DNA of 64,000 nt from the IMG/VR virus record IMGVR_UViG_3300046665_000361, positions 1 through 64,000 of that record. One strand, given 5' to 3'. Positions 1-8,535 of this stretch are shown here, in pieces. The stretch's first letter is position 1. Every line of letters starts with the position of its first letter. The stretch comes from a virus. Under the pieces are notes generated by a model. That model saw only the letters and a program-made list of their open reading frames with translations, was not told where the DNA came from and searched no databases. A program made the position numbers and the translations under genes.

Positions 1-129
1 ACATGTGGAGTTCGACTGATGTCATTTAGCGATGAAGACTTCGGAAGATACCTACTTGAGGCCAGGGAGAACGCTAAGCTTTTACCTAGTCGGCAGTTAG
101 CTGGAACTCTCCCGAGACGGTATCCGTAG
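1..129 (+). CDS. 3' end of an unknown gene, or a 36-residue ORF
   Basis: The frame is open from the first base and closes at an amber codon at 127-129. An ATG at 19-21 preceded by GGAG at 7-10 would give a separate 36-residue protein, so both a truncated upstream gene and a small complete gene fit. The product is basic at its end and has no recognised motif. The same frame stays open after the amber codon to 285, so it could also be the first part of one longer interrupted gene. Confidence 0.35.
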   Translation, partial: TCGVRLMSFSDEDFGRYLLEARENAKLLPSRQLAGTLPRRYP

Positions 130-141
130 TCCGAACCCTTT

Positions 142-285
142 GTGCCGGTGGTGAGGTTTGGCACTTTAGCTTATCGAATTGGAAACTTCCCAGCCCGTAC
201 ATTCACCAACGGTTGGAAAGACCGGTTCAAGTCTAAGCTGGCCATCGCTATCCATCGAGCTATTAATTCTGAAGGTGATCAATGA
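142..285 (+). CDS. Possible small ORF in frame with the preceding one
   Basis: A GTG at 142 (others at 148 and 151) opens about 47 basic residues ending in TGA at 283-285, which overlaps the ATG of the next gene in an ATGA arrangement typical of coupled phage genes. No Shine-Dalgarno site is visible before any of the GTG codons, so its own start is unsupported. Continuity with the frame before the amber codon at 127-129 suggests one gene broken by, or read through, that codon. Function unknown. Confidence 0.3.
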   Translation: MPVVRFGTLAYRIGNFPARTFTNGWKDRFKSKLAIAIHRAINSEGDQ

Positions 286-512
286 TCAAACTAATCTTTC
301 TGGTGGTTTACTTCACAGCCATGATGGCCTTGGCTTATTGGTTACTGAGTCCAAGTAACGATAAGACCCATGCGTCGCTACCATTGCGAGAACGAGCCAA
401 AGTAACTTCGTGGCGCATTCTCGCAGCGGCGGTATGGTCGTTGGTTCTCGGCGGGTTAGTTCTTCTCGGCGTTTCCAAAGAACTGGCTTCATTGAAGTAT
501 CTGTTCTCCTGA
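282..512 (+). CDS. Small protein with two membrane segments
   Basis: Unknown 76-residue protein. Two hydrophobic stretches (about residues 4-22 and 46-64) are separated by a short polar, basic loop, predicting a hairpin in the inner membrane. The ATG overlaps the stop of the frame before it, with AAGGTG as a modest ribosome site, so translation may be coupled. A promoter-like element follows directly, separating it from the next small membrane protein. Small two-span proteins in phages are often holins or superinfection factors, but nothing in the sequence decides between these. Confidence 0.6.
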   Translation: MIKLIFLVVYFTAMMALAYWLLSPSNDKTHASLPLRERAKVTSWRILAAAVWSLVLGGLVLLGVSKELASLKYLFS

Positions 513-527
513 GTTGAATCAACTTTT

Positions 528-552
528 TTACAGTCATACATTCTCCTGCTGA
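528..552 (+). promoter_or_regulatory. Bipartite promoter-like element, copy 1
   Basis: TTACAGTCATACATT at 528-542, seven bases, then TGACTACA from 550. The same 15-mer and the same seven-base gap before TGA recur at 33125, 33976, 34348, 49476 and 63452, most of them 30-100 bases before a well-marked start codon. Here it precedes the gene at 583. The geometry does not match sigma-70 spacing, so a phage RNA polymerase promoter is the better guess. Confidence 0.6.
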
Positions 553-582
553 CTACATGCAACAATATCCGCAGGAGGATAT

Positions 583-741
583 ATGAAAGAAGTAATCATT
601 CTGGCAATCGGTATTGGGCTTGGTGCGTACATCATGCGAATCAAGTACAAAAACCAGGAAGAATTCGAAGAGAAGGTCGCCGAAGAAGTGGCCGCTCGTC
701 GCAAAGCTGAAACTGCTGCTGATCGCGCAGCAACTGCATAA
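583..741 (+). CDS. 52-residue membrane-anchored small protein
   Basis: Small gene with a very strong ribosome site (GCAGGAGG at 571-578) and ATG at 583. Residues 4-18 are hydrophobic and glycine-containing (one N-terminal membrane anchor); residues 19-52 are a charged, alanine- and glutamate-rich helix likely to form a coiled coil facing the cytoplasm. It sits alone between a promoter-like element and an intrinsic terminator, so it is a single-gene transcription unit. Function unknown; the tight signals argue that it is real and well expressed. Confidence 0.7.
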   Translation: MKEVIILAIGIGLGAYIMRIKYKNQEEFEEKVAEEVAARRKAETAADRAATA

Positions 742-747
742 GCAGAG

Positions 748-791
748 ACACTCCAGGGCTTGCGCCCTGGAGTGTACTCCTTCTTTTTTTT
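748..791 (+). terminator. Intrinsic terminator
   Basis: A 12-bp perfect stem (748-759 with 764-775) closed by a TTGC loop is followed by a T-rich run at 781-791. It lies at the convergent junction between the small gene ending at 741 and the minus-strand gene ending at 794. Confidence 0.85.
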
Positions 792-793
792 GT

Positions 794-1477
794 TTACGGA
801 GTAGACGGTGTATCACCAGTCCCCGTATCTGTGCCTGTACCTGGAGCACTACCTTCCAACTCGTCTACCTTGGCTTGCAGGGTTTCAATGAGTTCGATGT
901 AAGTAGCTTCGGCATTTTGTAACGTTGTGACTTGTTCTTGCAACTTCAGAATTTGAGCGTAAGGCGTGCTGTTATTCTTGATTGCCGCAAGGCGTGCCGC
1001 ACTGGCAGCTGCTGCCTGCGTCTGCGTCACCGCATCAGTGGTTGGCGCTACAGCGATAGTCACGGTAGGACTCACTCCAATGTCATCCGCTACAGCTTGC
1101 TGGATGGCTTGAGTCAATCGAGTCGTATCGTACGTAGCAGGCAGCATCCCACAACTCGCAGTCGCCACTACCCAGTTGTGAGCAACGACGCCCATGTTCG
1201 GATAAGAGTCGACATACGTGTCAGGCACGAATACCGGCTTAACTGACACGTTAGTCAGAGTCACCAATACCGCACCGGCCGCCAGATCGTCTTGGTAGTT
1301 CTGTTGTGTAAGGCCTGCTTTATCGTAGACCTCTTTGAAGACATCGAATCCGCGGCCTGTGAGTTCGCTGAATTCCTCAAGACCACCTACCCGATACGAC
1401 AGGTTAGGGTTAACGGTAAAGGGGAGTCTCAGTTGGAACAAGCCTTCGGAGCCAATCGGTGGAGTGACTCTGGCCAT
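794..1477 (-). CDS. Probable virion protein, coiled coil plus Gly/Thr tail
   Basis: 227 residues, not recognised. The first 110 residues look globular and beta-rich; residues about 160-210 form an Ala/Gln/Glu-rich coiled coil and the last 17 residues are a Gly/Thr/Asp/Pro tail. That layout is common in tail-fibre or baseplate-associated proteins. The ATG at 1477 is three bases after the stop of the upstream gene, with its ribosome site (GGGGAT) inside that gene, so the two are translationally coupled and probably act together. Structural role inferred from context only. Confidence 0.6.
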   Translation of the reverse strand: MARVTPPIGSEGLFQLRLPFTVNPNLSYRVGGLEEFSELTGRGFDVFKEVYDKAGLTQQNYQDDLAAGAVLVTLTNVSVKPVFVPDTYVDSYPNMGVVAHNWVVATASCGMLPATYDTTRLTQAIQQAVADDIGVSPTVTIAVAPTTDAVTQTQAAAASAARLAAIKNNSTPYAQILKLQEQVTTLQNAEATYIELIETLQAKVDELEGSAPGTGTDTGTGDTPSTP

Positions 1478-1480
1478 GGA

Positions 1481-2797
1481 TTAGATCCCCACCGCTTCGA
1501 CACTGACCTTGGTAGTAACCAGGTACTCGTACTTGTTGTAAGACGTCGAGATATAGATGACGCCATCCCGGATGGTACGGTTGAAGCCCTGAGGAACGCC
1601 AGAGTCAGCGGTCAGCTCTTCCCCGTACATCAACATCTGGTTGAGCAGCAGGACAAAGTTACGAGTGATCGTCGACATCGACAAGAAGTCGGGATGGGTA
1701 GTCGGTACGTTGATGTAGTCAGGCATCACATCAGAAAAATGATCGATGCCGTTTCTGTTCTCAGGGCCGCCTACTACCGAACACATGACCGAACGGAAGG
1801 TCGAGGGTACGATCTCCAGGACTTCATCAATGTGCGGATTGGTATAACCTACGCCTTTGCAGGTAGCGTGACACATGGCCATGGCTTTCTGCACGCCGGT
1901 GATGCCGCGATAGATGCCGCGTTCACGGTTACCGTTTGGGCGGGCGAGGTCAGTCCACATTGGCGTGAAGATGAATTCGGTCGAGGTGAAGAGATCTGGA
2001 AAGATCTCAGCCCATTCATCACGGGTATGATCGGAGTTATCGAGGATATAGTCCCTGATAGCTTCTTTGACGTTGTCAAGGTTGTCGCCAGCCGCGCCGT
2101 AGATCACCGTCACCCAGTTGGTATCAGCCTGGAGGGTGTGGTCATCCTTGTTCTGCCAAGTGAAGACATCGTTTCGCAGAACGGTCTCAGGAAAGATACC
2201 GCGCGCAACTCCGATCTTGGCAAAGGTGTCAGTTTGCTGAATAGCGGCCAACAACGCAGTCACTTCGTCGTAGTCACCGAAGAACTGATCGAGCGGGATG
2301 ATTGGCGGCACCACCAGAATGGTGAATTCATCGTACTGGTTATAGAACGAAACGTCTGAGAACCAGATGCGCCAGTTGACCGAGATTGACAGGTTCTTCG
2401 GCGCGATGTTGATATATTCAGGAGCATAAAAATTCCCGAATGGCAGCATCTTGCCAGATGCGATCAAATCGTACTTGTCGCCGAAGTTGGTAATGAAAGC
2501 CTGCTGAAAAGAATCCTTGGTCTCGTTGAACGCGCCGCTGCGAGCAGTGGCGTATGTCCAGTTCATGGCTTCAAGGCACGACATCGCTGTCGCGTCTTCA
2601 ACATCACTGACGACGCCGTCGATCTTGTACGAGAAACCGATCAAGGTTTCATTCGGGTAGGCCGCTGCCACGTTCTCCGTGGGTTGGCCTTTGATGAACG
2701 TGCGGGACATAGCCGACAGTTCACCGATAGGAGCTACTACCCCAGGCGTGTTGTCTACGAGCGGTCCAATTTGGGCAAACGCTTTGAAAATCTTCAC
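1481..2797 (-). CDS. Probable virion structural protein
   Basis: Unknown protein of 438 residues if it starts at the GTG at 2797, which has GAGGTG six bases upstream; a GTG at 2806 is in frame but lies inside that ribosome site. The sequence is rich in aromatic, Asn and Thr residues and mixed beta, without signal peptide or membrane segments, as expected for a phage tail, fibre or head-decoration protein. It is the first gene of a two-gene minus-strand unit with the coiled-coil protein at 794-1477. Confidence 0.6.
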   Translation of the reverse strand: MKIFKAFAQIGPLVDNTPGVVAPIGELSAMSRTFIKGQPTENVAAAYPNETLIGFSYKIDGVVSDVEDATAMSCLEAMNWTYATARSGAFNETKDSFQQAFITNFGDKYDLIASGKMLPFGNFYAPEYINIAPKNLSISVNWRIWFSDVSFYNQYDEFTILVVPPIIPLDQFFGDYDEVTALLAAIQQTDTFAKIGVARGIFPETVLRNDVFTWQNKDDHTLQADTNWVTVIYGAAGDNLDNVKEAIRDYILDNSDHTRDEWAEIFPDLFTSTEFIFTPMWTDLARPNGNRERGIYRGITGVQKAMAMCHATCKGVGYTNPHIDEVLEIVPSTFRSVMCSVVGGPENRNGIDHFSDVMPDYINVPTTHPDFLSMSTITRNFVLLLNQMLMYGEELTADSGVPQGFNRTIRDGVIYISTSYNKYEYLVTTKVSVEAVGI

Positions 2798-2935
2798 AGG
2801 GTGCACCTCGGGTTATCATTCTCAAAGACGTTAAATCAAGAGAACTCAAAGATATGACTGTTGACCACGTAAAAACTTACGTAGTCTAGCCTGGGACTAT
2901 ATTATTTTTCAAGGATTCTCATAGAGGGTTTCACA

Positions 2936-3397
2936 GTGTCTGGGTCGACCTTGCTACTCATCGTGAAGTCTCTTATCCCTCTAGCACGAGAAATCATTTT
3001 TAAGGATAAAGACCTAAAGGCCTTCCTGCTTGCTAACAAGGTTGGCAGTATCCTGTTTGGTTGCCTTGTGTTCCTGTTCTTGGCGTTCCTTTACGTCGCA
3101 GAACTTGCGGATAATTCTTCACGCGAAATTGAGAAATTGAAGTTCAGTGGCGGATATGACTCCGCTAACATCATCGACCTGAAGGGACAGATCGAGAGCT
3201 TGAAAGCCGATAAGGGTTTGCTTATGCAGCAACTCCAGCGGTGTGGTGTACCACCTGCAACACTACCGGGTCTACCGGATAATAAACTGCCTCCAACACA
3301 AATCATCAACAAGGCGAGTAAGACTCAGGATAAACCCACTAGCGATGGCCTGAAATCTTACTTTGAAGAACGACTGCGAGCATTAGAACAACGGTAA
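2936..3397 (+). CDS. Candidate inner-membrane spanin (Rz-like)
   Basis: 153 residues starting at a GTG with GAGGG upstream. Residues 36-56 form one strong membrane segment, followed by a coiled-coil stretch (about 61-104), a Pro-rich linker and a charged C-terminal helix. An N-proximal anchor with a long periplasmic coiled coil is the layout of i-spanins, which link to an outer-membrane lipoprotein to fuse the membranes at the end of lysis. The next gene, 5 bases downstream, encodes just such a lipoprotein. The anchor is preceded by 35 residues, longer than in classical Rz, so the call is from architecture only. Confidence 0.5.
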   Translation: MSGSTLLLIVKSLIPLAREIIFKDKDLKAFLLANKVGSILFGCLVFLFLAFLYVAELADNSSREIEKLKFSGGYDSANIIDLKGQIESLKADKGLLMQQLQRCGVPPATLPGLPDNKLPPTQIINKASKTQDKPTSDGLKSYFEERLRALEQR

Positions 3398-3402
3398 TCG
3401 CC

Positions 3403-3759
3403 ATGCTAAAAAACAGACTCCTGCTAAAGTTTACATGTCTATTGCTAGGGTCGTGCACTATAACCCCTCAGTCGTCAGTGTATATCTACACCAACGACAA
3501 TCAACCGGCCCATGAAGTAAAGGCGGTAGTTAATGGATCGCCTAGCAAGGATGACAAGTGTACCGAGCTTGAGCTCACCGAGTTGAAGGAGTATGCACTG
3601 CCCAAGCTCCCAACGGTCGATAAGCTCGACACCAATGACCCGCAGGCCGCCAAGGTCATGATGGGTACGTTGTTTGATACGCTTGAGATTCACCGCAAAG
3701 AAATCCGACGTTTGCAGGCTGCCTACAGATGTACACTCGAAGGTCATCGAACTAAATAG
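3403..3759 (+). CDS. Lipoprotein, candidate outer-membrane spanin (Rz1-like)
   Basis: 118 residues. The N-terminus is a short basic, hydrophobic signal ending in a lipobox, LLGSC, with the modified cysteine at residue 18. The mature part is polar, with charged helical stretches suited to a periplasmic partner. It follows the membrane/coiled-coil gene by 5 bases, the separated-gene arrangement of many spanin pairs. Serine at -1 and glycine at -2 of the lipobox fit signal peptidase II. A generic phage lipoprotein (for example superinfection exclusion) is the alternative. Confidence 0.55.
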   Translation: MLKNRLLLKFTCLLLGSCTITPQSSVYIYTNDNQPAHEVKAVVNGSPSKDDKCTELELTELKEYALPKLPTVDKLDTNDPQAAKVMMGTLFDTLEIHRKEIRRLQAAYRCTLEGHRTK

Positions 3760-3816
3760 TCAAAAGCTACAAAGACTACTAATTCTTTAGGCGAACTCGA
3801 GTATAGGAAACCTCAG

Positions 3817-5313
3817 ATGTCTGAGTTAACAGCCACACTTAACGAAAAAGCTATACTCTACATTGACGGCGGATGGGATCTCGATCGGCGCTATGCGGGT
3901 CGGGGCGTCCACGGGTATATCTACAACGATGATGCACCCAAACGGGGCACGGGTAATCCCAAAGCAGTACCTACAGATAACGGGTACATTGGGGTTGACA
4001 TCATCGGTAACAAGGTGACGGTCGAAACCTACTTTGACATCGTGGGCGGTAGTCGGACACTGATCAGTAATAACGAGTCTGAGCTCGAAGCATTGCTGGA
4101 AGGATTCAAATATCTGGTGATTCGTCCAGACCTCAAGTTTGTCCAGATCTACTCTGACTCTATGTATGTGGTCAAGGGTGTGGATCACTTGCTGGACTGG
4201 ATGAGTCGTGATGGGATGACAGTACGCAATACTGCGGTGAAGTCATGGCCTCTGTGGAAGAAGGTAGGTGAGCTGTATGTCGCTCTCAAGGACATCGTCG
4301 AAATAAAGCTGGCGCATATCCCACGAGATGCCAGCATCGGTAACTCCACAGCCGATGCATTAGCAGCACGAGGAATCGTGCTGGCCAGTAATGACGATCC
4401 TAAGGTGGTGATTACGGAATCGCCTGCTCAGGGGTATTGGAATGTCAAGAGTGTGGTGCCCAGGATCTTGCAGGCGCCTCGTTGGTACTTCTCGACTACC
4501 GACCATGACTACAAACGTGAGGATGGCTCCCACGTCTACTACACCGGCTCTCATGGGACCAAGGATAAGGAAGACGAACTGTACGGCAAGCACTACTCGG
4601 ATAACTTTCTGGGTGTCGTCAGAGTCATGGAACCAGATCCGGTCATGGAGAATCTGCGTCAAGCAGCCATGTCTAAAGATCCGAAGCAATACGGGGCGAT
4701 CATCATTGGTCACCTTGATGCGATCTTTATGCCCAAGACCTACAAGGAACTCACGGAGCATGGAACGACGTTCCTCTTCAATGATCCCAAGCGTAACACG
4801 TTGCTCGATGCCAAGGATGTAAAACTCCTGGTAGAGATGCGGCCAGCTGGGCTCGGCTTCCGTGGGGTGAACCAGTGGGAGAGTATGACAAGGGTTCTGG
4901 ATGGCGTGATGGCCAATGATGGCGCATATGTCACCACAGACATCACAAACATACTCTATGAGGAGCGGGAGGAGAAAAAGAAAACCGTCCGCAAACTCGG
5001 GCCCGGAATCAGCCAGATTACCAAGTTCCTCGACCTTAAAGTTACTTTTAATCTCGAGCGGTTGCAGGATGCACCGAAACCTTTCGAAGGAAAGATACGG
5101 GTGATACTTGGAGCTGACATCCTCTCCAGGAACCAGTTATCAGCTTTGGCAGAAGATGTAAAGTCTGTTAGGGTAGTGACTTGGAGGGATTCCGACGTGG
5201 TAGGGAGATACGCTACTATCGTTGAGTTGAATTCTGGTGATATTGGTATTTGGGTACGCACGGCAGCTAACCTGTACTACGCTGTTAAACAACCCAAACT
5301 CAATCCATCGTAG
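3817..5313 (+). CDS. RNase HI domain protein with long C-terminal extension
   Basis: 498 residues. Residues about 10-190 are a type I RNase H fold with the full acidic set: D17 in YIDGG, E89 in SNNESEL, D114 in IYSDS and D180 in NSTADALAARG. Such enzymes cut RNA in RNA-DNA hybrids, for example primers or R-loops. The remaining 310 residues match nothing I know and may bind nucleic acid or a replisome partner; typical RNase HI is about 155 residues. phiKZ-like phages carry an RNase H-like gene (gp155 in phiKZ) near the RecA-like gene, as here. ATG at 3817 with AGGAAA upstream. Confidence 0.8.
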   Translation: MSELTATLNEKAILYIDGGWDLDRRYAGRGVHGYIYNDDAPKRGTGNPKAVPTDNGYIGVDIIGNKVTVETYFDIVGGSRTLISNNESELEALLEGFKYLVIRPDLKFVQIYSDSMYVVKGVDHLLDWMSRDGMTVRNTAVKSWPLWKKVGELYVALKDIVEIKLAHIPRDASIGNSTADALAARGIVLASNDDPKVVITESPAQGYWNVKSVVPRILQAPRWYFSTTDHDYKREDGSHVYYTGSHGTKDKEDELYGKHYSDNFLGVVRVMEPDPVMENLRQAAMSKDPKQYGAIIIGHLDAIFMPKTYKELTEHGTTFLFNDPKRNTLLDAKDVKLLVEMRPAGLGFRGVNQWESMTRVLDGVMANDGAYVTTDITNILYEEREEKKKTVRKLGPGISQITKFLDLKVTFNLERLQDAPKPFEGKIRVILGADILSRNQLSALAEDVKSVRVVTWRDSDVVGRYATIVELNSGDIGIWVRTAANLYYAVKQPKLNPS

Positions 5314-5322
5314 AGGTTCTCT

Positions 5323-5736
5323 ATGAGTGCCACCTCACCTACACCGCGCAGACGCGCTAGTGATTTGGAGCCACAGGGCAATCGCCAGCCCCAAGCTCCA
5401 AATTACGGCATAAAACGCATGATCTTCATCGCGTCCATGTTCTTCTCGTTGACTGGGGTAAAGGATCCCACCTTCGATCAGCTCAAGGACGTGAACAAGC
5501 GTTTTCATCTGGCGCATGGTGACCGCACCCTACTCTTTCCGGCTGCTATTAGCGGGATGGTCTGGGGTAAGATTGACCTGAATGGATATCTGGCGCAATA
5601 CAAGGAAGGCGCTAAGAGCTTCCTGGATTTGGCGAGACAGATCGTTGCAGACGCGCCGTTCTGGACTCGTTATGGGGAGCCCGAAGTTGTTGCAGACGAT
5701 ATCAAAGCAGTGTTCGATAGCGTTAAAGTTGCGTGA
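5323..5736 (+). CDS. Unknown 137-residue protein
   Basis: The first 30 residues are basic, Pro- and Gln-rich and probably disordered; the rest is a compact helical domain with several aromatic residues. ATG at 5323, nine bases after the RNase H stop, with GAGG upstream, so it belongs to the same transcript and may serve nucleic-acid metabolism. No motif recognised. A strong hairpin follows. Confidence 0.6.
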   Translation: MSATSPTPRRRASDLEPQGNRQPQAPNYGIKRMIFIASMFFSLTGVKDPTFDQLKDVNKRFHLAHGDRTLLFPAAISGMVWGKIDLNGYLAQYKEGAKSFLDLARQIVADAPFWTRYGEPEVVADDIKAVFDSVKVA

Positions 5737-5742
5737 GTGACG

Positions 5743-5769
5743 CCCTCATCCGGCCTAGCCGGATGAGGG
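5743..5769. terminator. Hairpin at convergent junction
   Basis: A 12-bp perfect stem (5743-5754 with 5758-5769) and three-base loop, followed on the plus strand by GGCTTTT. It lies between convergent genes ending at 5736 and 5776 and probably stops transcription from both sides. Confidence 0.75.
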
Positions 5770-5775
5770 TGGCTT

Positions 5776-6645
5776 TTATGCTTCGGTCTTGGGGATTTGA
5801 GTCAGAAGCTGGTCACGCGTATTGAGCATTGATTCGCTCAGCTGTTCTGTCAGATCCATCAGCACAGCGCCGGCTGTGATAGTGATGCCGACTTTGTAGA
5901 ACAGGTCCGACAATTGCGAGGTCACAAGGCCCGACATCTCGGTGTGCTCTTCTGTTTCCAGAGTAGCCTTGAGCGCCTTGGTCAATTCACCAAGACGTTC
6001 CAACAGTTTCTGGATACCCGAGAAGTCCACCGCAGCCAGATCGGCGTTGAGGTGGTTGATCAGTTGGTATGCGCGATCCACATCGGCATTACGATCAACT
6101 ACGCTCGAAAGAGTAGCCGATGTCTTGCTGTGACTTGCGAAGACCTTCTTCATTTTCTCGAAATCTTCACCATCTACCAACGCGATGGTGCCGGTCAGGT
6201 TACGGATACCCGACTGTGCTTTCAACCGAGTAGGTTCGGTCAATGCCTGGGCCAACTTGGTGTTGATCAGACGCAAGGTGGTATCGGCGGTGGTGACTGG
6301 CGGCAGGATGTCCTTGATCAGCAGTTCAAGGAATGGAATCCACTTGCCATTGAAACCGGCCGGTACGGTCACTTCCAGCAGGCGAGACTTGCTGAAGTCA
6401 AACGTGCGCAGACGCTCAACCACTTCTTTGGCATCGATGAACTGTTTACGATAGTTCGTAACCTTGAGGCCATTGATGAAGGTGGTGAGGGTGGTCAGGT
6501 AGTCCTGGAAGGAAGACTTCAGGGTGTCTACGAGCGGAATGCTGGCAGACTCTGTGCTGAGCTGTGCTCCTTTCGAGACAATGTATTCCAGGTTATTCAT
6601 TGCTTCTTCGGAATACTGTTTGAGGCTATCGGGAGTGCTTGGCAT
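5776..6645 (-). CDS. Helical probable virion protein
   Basis: 289 residues, almost entirely alpha-helical with repeated Leu/Thr/Ser-rich stretches and no membrane segment or signal. ATG at 6645 with AGGG seven bases upstream. It is the only minus-strand gene in this part, flanked by plus-strand nucleic-acid genes, and is the position where phiKZ-like phages keep a virion protein beside the RecA-like gene. Function not known; a head-interior or tail-associated helical protein is the inference. Confidence 0.55.
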   Translation of the reverse strand: MPSTPDSLKQYSEEAMNNLEYIVSKGAQLSTESASIPLVDTLKSSFQDYLTTLTTFINGLKVTNYRKQFIDAKEVVERLRTFDFSKSRLLEVTVPAGFNGKWIPFLELLIKDILPPVTTADTTLRLINTKLAQALTEPTRLKAQSGIRNLTGTIALVDGEDFEKMKKVFASHSKTSATLSSVVDRNADVDRAYQLINHLNADLAAVDFSGIQKLLERLGELTKALKATLETEEHTEMSGLVTSQLSDLFYKVGITITAGAVLMDLTEQLSESMLNTRDQLLTQIPKTEA

Positions 6646-6692
6646 AGACGGACCCTAGTATGTTGGATGAGCTCATAACAGAGCCTATTTAT

Positions 6693-6720
6693 TTACACAG
6701 TATCGTTATCTTGTGATAAA
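6693..6720 (+). promoter_or_regulatory. Possible variant of the promoter-like element
   Basis: TTACACAGTATCGTT at 6693-6707 followed by TGATAA from 714, six rather than seven bases away. It resembles the recurring element (TTACAGTCAYACATT, 7 bases, TGA) weakly and sits 22 bases before the GTG of the RecA-like gene. Confidence 0.3.
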
Positions 6721-6741
6721 CACTTCTTTGGAGCAACCACT

Positions 6742-8250
6742 GTGTTTGCAGACTTTTTCGAAAAGAAAGCTGATCCGTTCTATCCGATGCCAAACACTGG
6801 CACTGTCCTTGACTGCTCGGCCGGTCAATGGGTGTTAGGTCACAAAGGCCAATGGATCATGAACGGTGGCTTCGCCCTGTTCTGGTCGATTGGTGCAATG
6901 CCGAACATGGGTAAGTCCACTCTGGCTGCTGCCGTATCTGGCGCTGTACTGCGAGCGTTCTCGAAGTCCTCTATGCACGTCCACGATGCTGAGACTACCA
7001 TGGTCATCGAACGTATCGAAGCCCTCGTACGTCGCGGCATGGGGGCTCGTACAGCCTACAACAATGTTCCTGAGAACCTGTTGGAAGCTGGGCGGATGTT
7101 TTTCACACGGTCTGTGGATTACAACGCCACGGAACTGTTCTCCCTCGTCAAGAAGTTCTGCAAAGATCGACTCAAGAACGAGAAGAAGGTCAAGCTGGAA
7201 ATCATCCACCCGGATACCGGCAAGCCTTACGAATACCTGACGCCGACCATTTCGTTCTGGGACTCTTTCTCGGCCATGAAGTCTCAGACGGCTGAAGAGA
7301 TGCTCGAAGAGAACGACATCGGCCACAAAGACAACAACATGCTCGCAATGCGGGCTAACAGTGGTAAGAGTCAGATCGTCGATCAGATCAGCGACCTCTG
7401 CGCCAAGCATGCGTTCTATCTTGTCGCTACGTCTCAAGTCGGCCAGGCGTATGAACTCGATCCTAAGAAGCCGTCTCAGAAGCTTCTGAAGATGCACAAA
7501 GGCGAAGTGAAACTCAAGCGAGTGCCTGAGAACTTCAGCTTCTCTACCGGTAACTGCTACATCATCACGGGTTACTCACCGTTGATCAACGGTTCTGGTA
7601 AAGATACCGAACCGTACTACCCGTACGAGCCAGGTGATGAAGCACAAGCCAGCGACCTGATCAAGATCACCATCAGCAACATGCGCGGCAAATACGGCAT
7701 CTCCGGTGTGCCGTTCCCGTTCCTCATGTCTCAGAACGAAGGCATGTTGATCGATCTGTCGAACTACTACTGGCTCAAAGAAGACTGTGGTGGTTTCGGT
7801 GTGTTTGCTCACGACAAGGGCAATCGTTTCTTCGCCCCGGCTCTGATGCCAGATATCAAACTTCAGCGTACTGACCTGCGCCTGAAGATGCGTGAGAATC
7901 CAAAGATCGGACGAGCGTGGCTGATCCTCGTTGAGATGTATTGGGAGTTCACTTACAACAACAAACTCGACCAGTCTTTGGTTTGCGACCCTACTGCTCT
8001 CTATGGAGAGATCAAGAATATGGGGTATGACTGGAATTTGCTGTTAGATACCCGCTTCTGGTTCATGACCGTTGAGGATGGGGAAAAGATCCCTTACCTC
8101 TCAACTATGGACTTGCTGCGCATTCGGGCTGGTCGTTACCACCCGTACTGGTATCCCAAGTCACGCAAAGAAATGGGCCTGCCGCCGGTCACCGAAACTG
8201 GTGCTCCGCCAGAGCCTCCGAAGGCTACTGTAATAGGACCTGCTACATGA
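6742..8250 (+). CDS. RecA/UvsX-like recombination ATPase
   Basis: 502 residues. A Walker A loop, PNMGKST, has its lysine at residue 58, and a RecA-type Walker B, SFWDSFSA, has its aspartate at 174, followed by a serine/threonine-rich strand ending in VATSQVGQ that resembles the RecA/DnaB Q-motif region. This fits a RecA-fold ATPase; phiKZ-like phages have one such gene (gp152 in phiKZ) described as UvsX-like. It would assemble on single-stranded DNA in recombination-dependent replication. A DnaB-type helicase cannot be fully excluded. GTG start at 6742 with GGAG upstream; the stop overlaps the next ATG by four bases. Confidence 0.7.
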   Translation: MFADFFEKKADPFYPMPNTGTVLDCSAGQWVLGHKGQWIMNGGFALFWSIGAMPNMGKSTLAAAVSGAVLRAFSKSSMHVHDAETTMVIERIEALVRRGMGARTAYNNVPENLLEAGRMFFTRSVDYNATELFSLVKKFCKDRLKNEKKVKLEIIHPDTGKPYEYLTPTISFWDSFSAMKSQTAEEMLEENDIGHKDNNMLAMRANSGKSQIVDQISDLCAKHAFYLVATSQVGQAYELDPKKPSQKLLKMHKGEVKLKRVPENFSFSTGNCYIITGYSPLINGSGKDTEPYYPYEPGDEAQASDLIKITISNMRGKYGISGVPFPFLMSQNEGMLIDLSNYYWLKEDCGGFGVFAHDKGNRFFAPALMPDIKLQRTDLRLKMRENPKIGRAWLILVEMYWEFTYNNKLDQSLVCDPTALYGEIKNMGYDWNLLLDTRFWFMTVEDGEKIPYLSTMDLLRIRAGRYHPYWYPKSRKEMGLPPVTETGAPPEPPKATVIGPAT

Positions 8251-8528
8251 CTACTAAGTCCCTGGTCGCTAAAGTGCGCGACCTCCTGCAAGATAAAAAG
8301 CCTTCGCAAGCCAAGGTGTTTGAAAGCACGTTTGTTTCGAAGGGTAATGACGAGGACGATCTGATCGAACTCAATCACTACTTCCGTCGTCGTCTGGCTG
8401 ACGCGCCTTGCGCAACGCTCGATGAGCGCGAGTGCCTGCGTGACGACCTGCATCCTACGATGTGGGCCAAGTACTTCGAGTCGCATGTCCTGCCGACAGT
8501 GATTCGTTTCGATCTGCTCAAGGGGTGA
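8247..8528 (+). CDS. Unknown 93-residue acidic protein
   Basis: Small acidic, probably helical protein with no recognised motif. Its ATG overlaps the stop of the RecA-like gene (ATGA at 8247-8250), so the two are co-translated and may form a complex. It is followed eight bases later by the candidate RNA polymerase fragment. Confidence 0.6.
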   Translation: MTTKSLVAKVRDLLQDKKPSQAKVFESTFVSKGNDEDDLIELNHYFRRRLADAPCATLDERECLRDDLHPTMWAKYFESHVLPTVIRFDLLKG

Positions 8529-8535
8529 TGATGTC

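Noticed and set aside
1292-2359. Plus-strand open frame of 355 codons opposite two virion genes
   Set aside because: No ribosome site and composition of an antisense frame; both minus-strand genes are coupled and have good starts.
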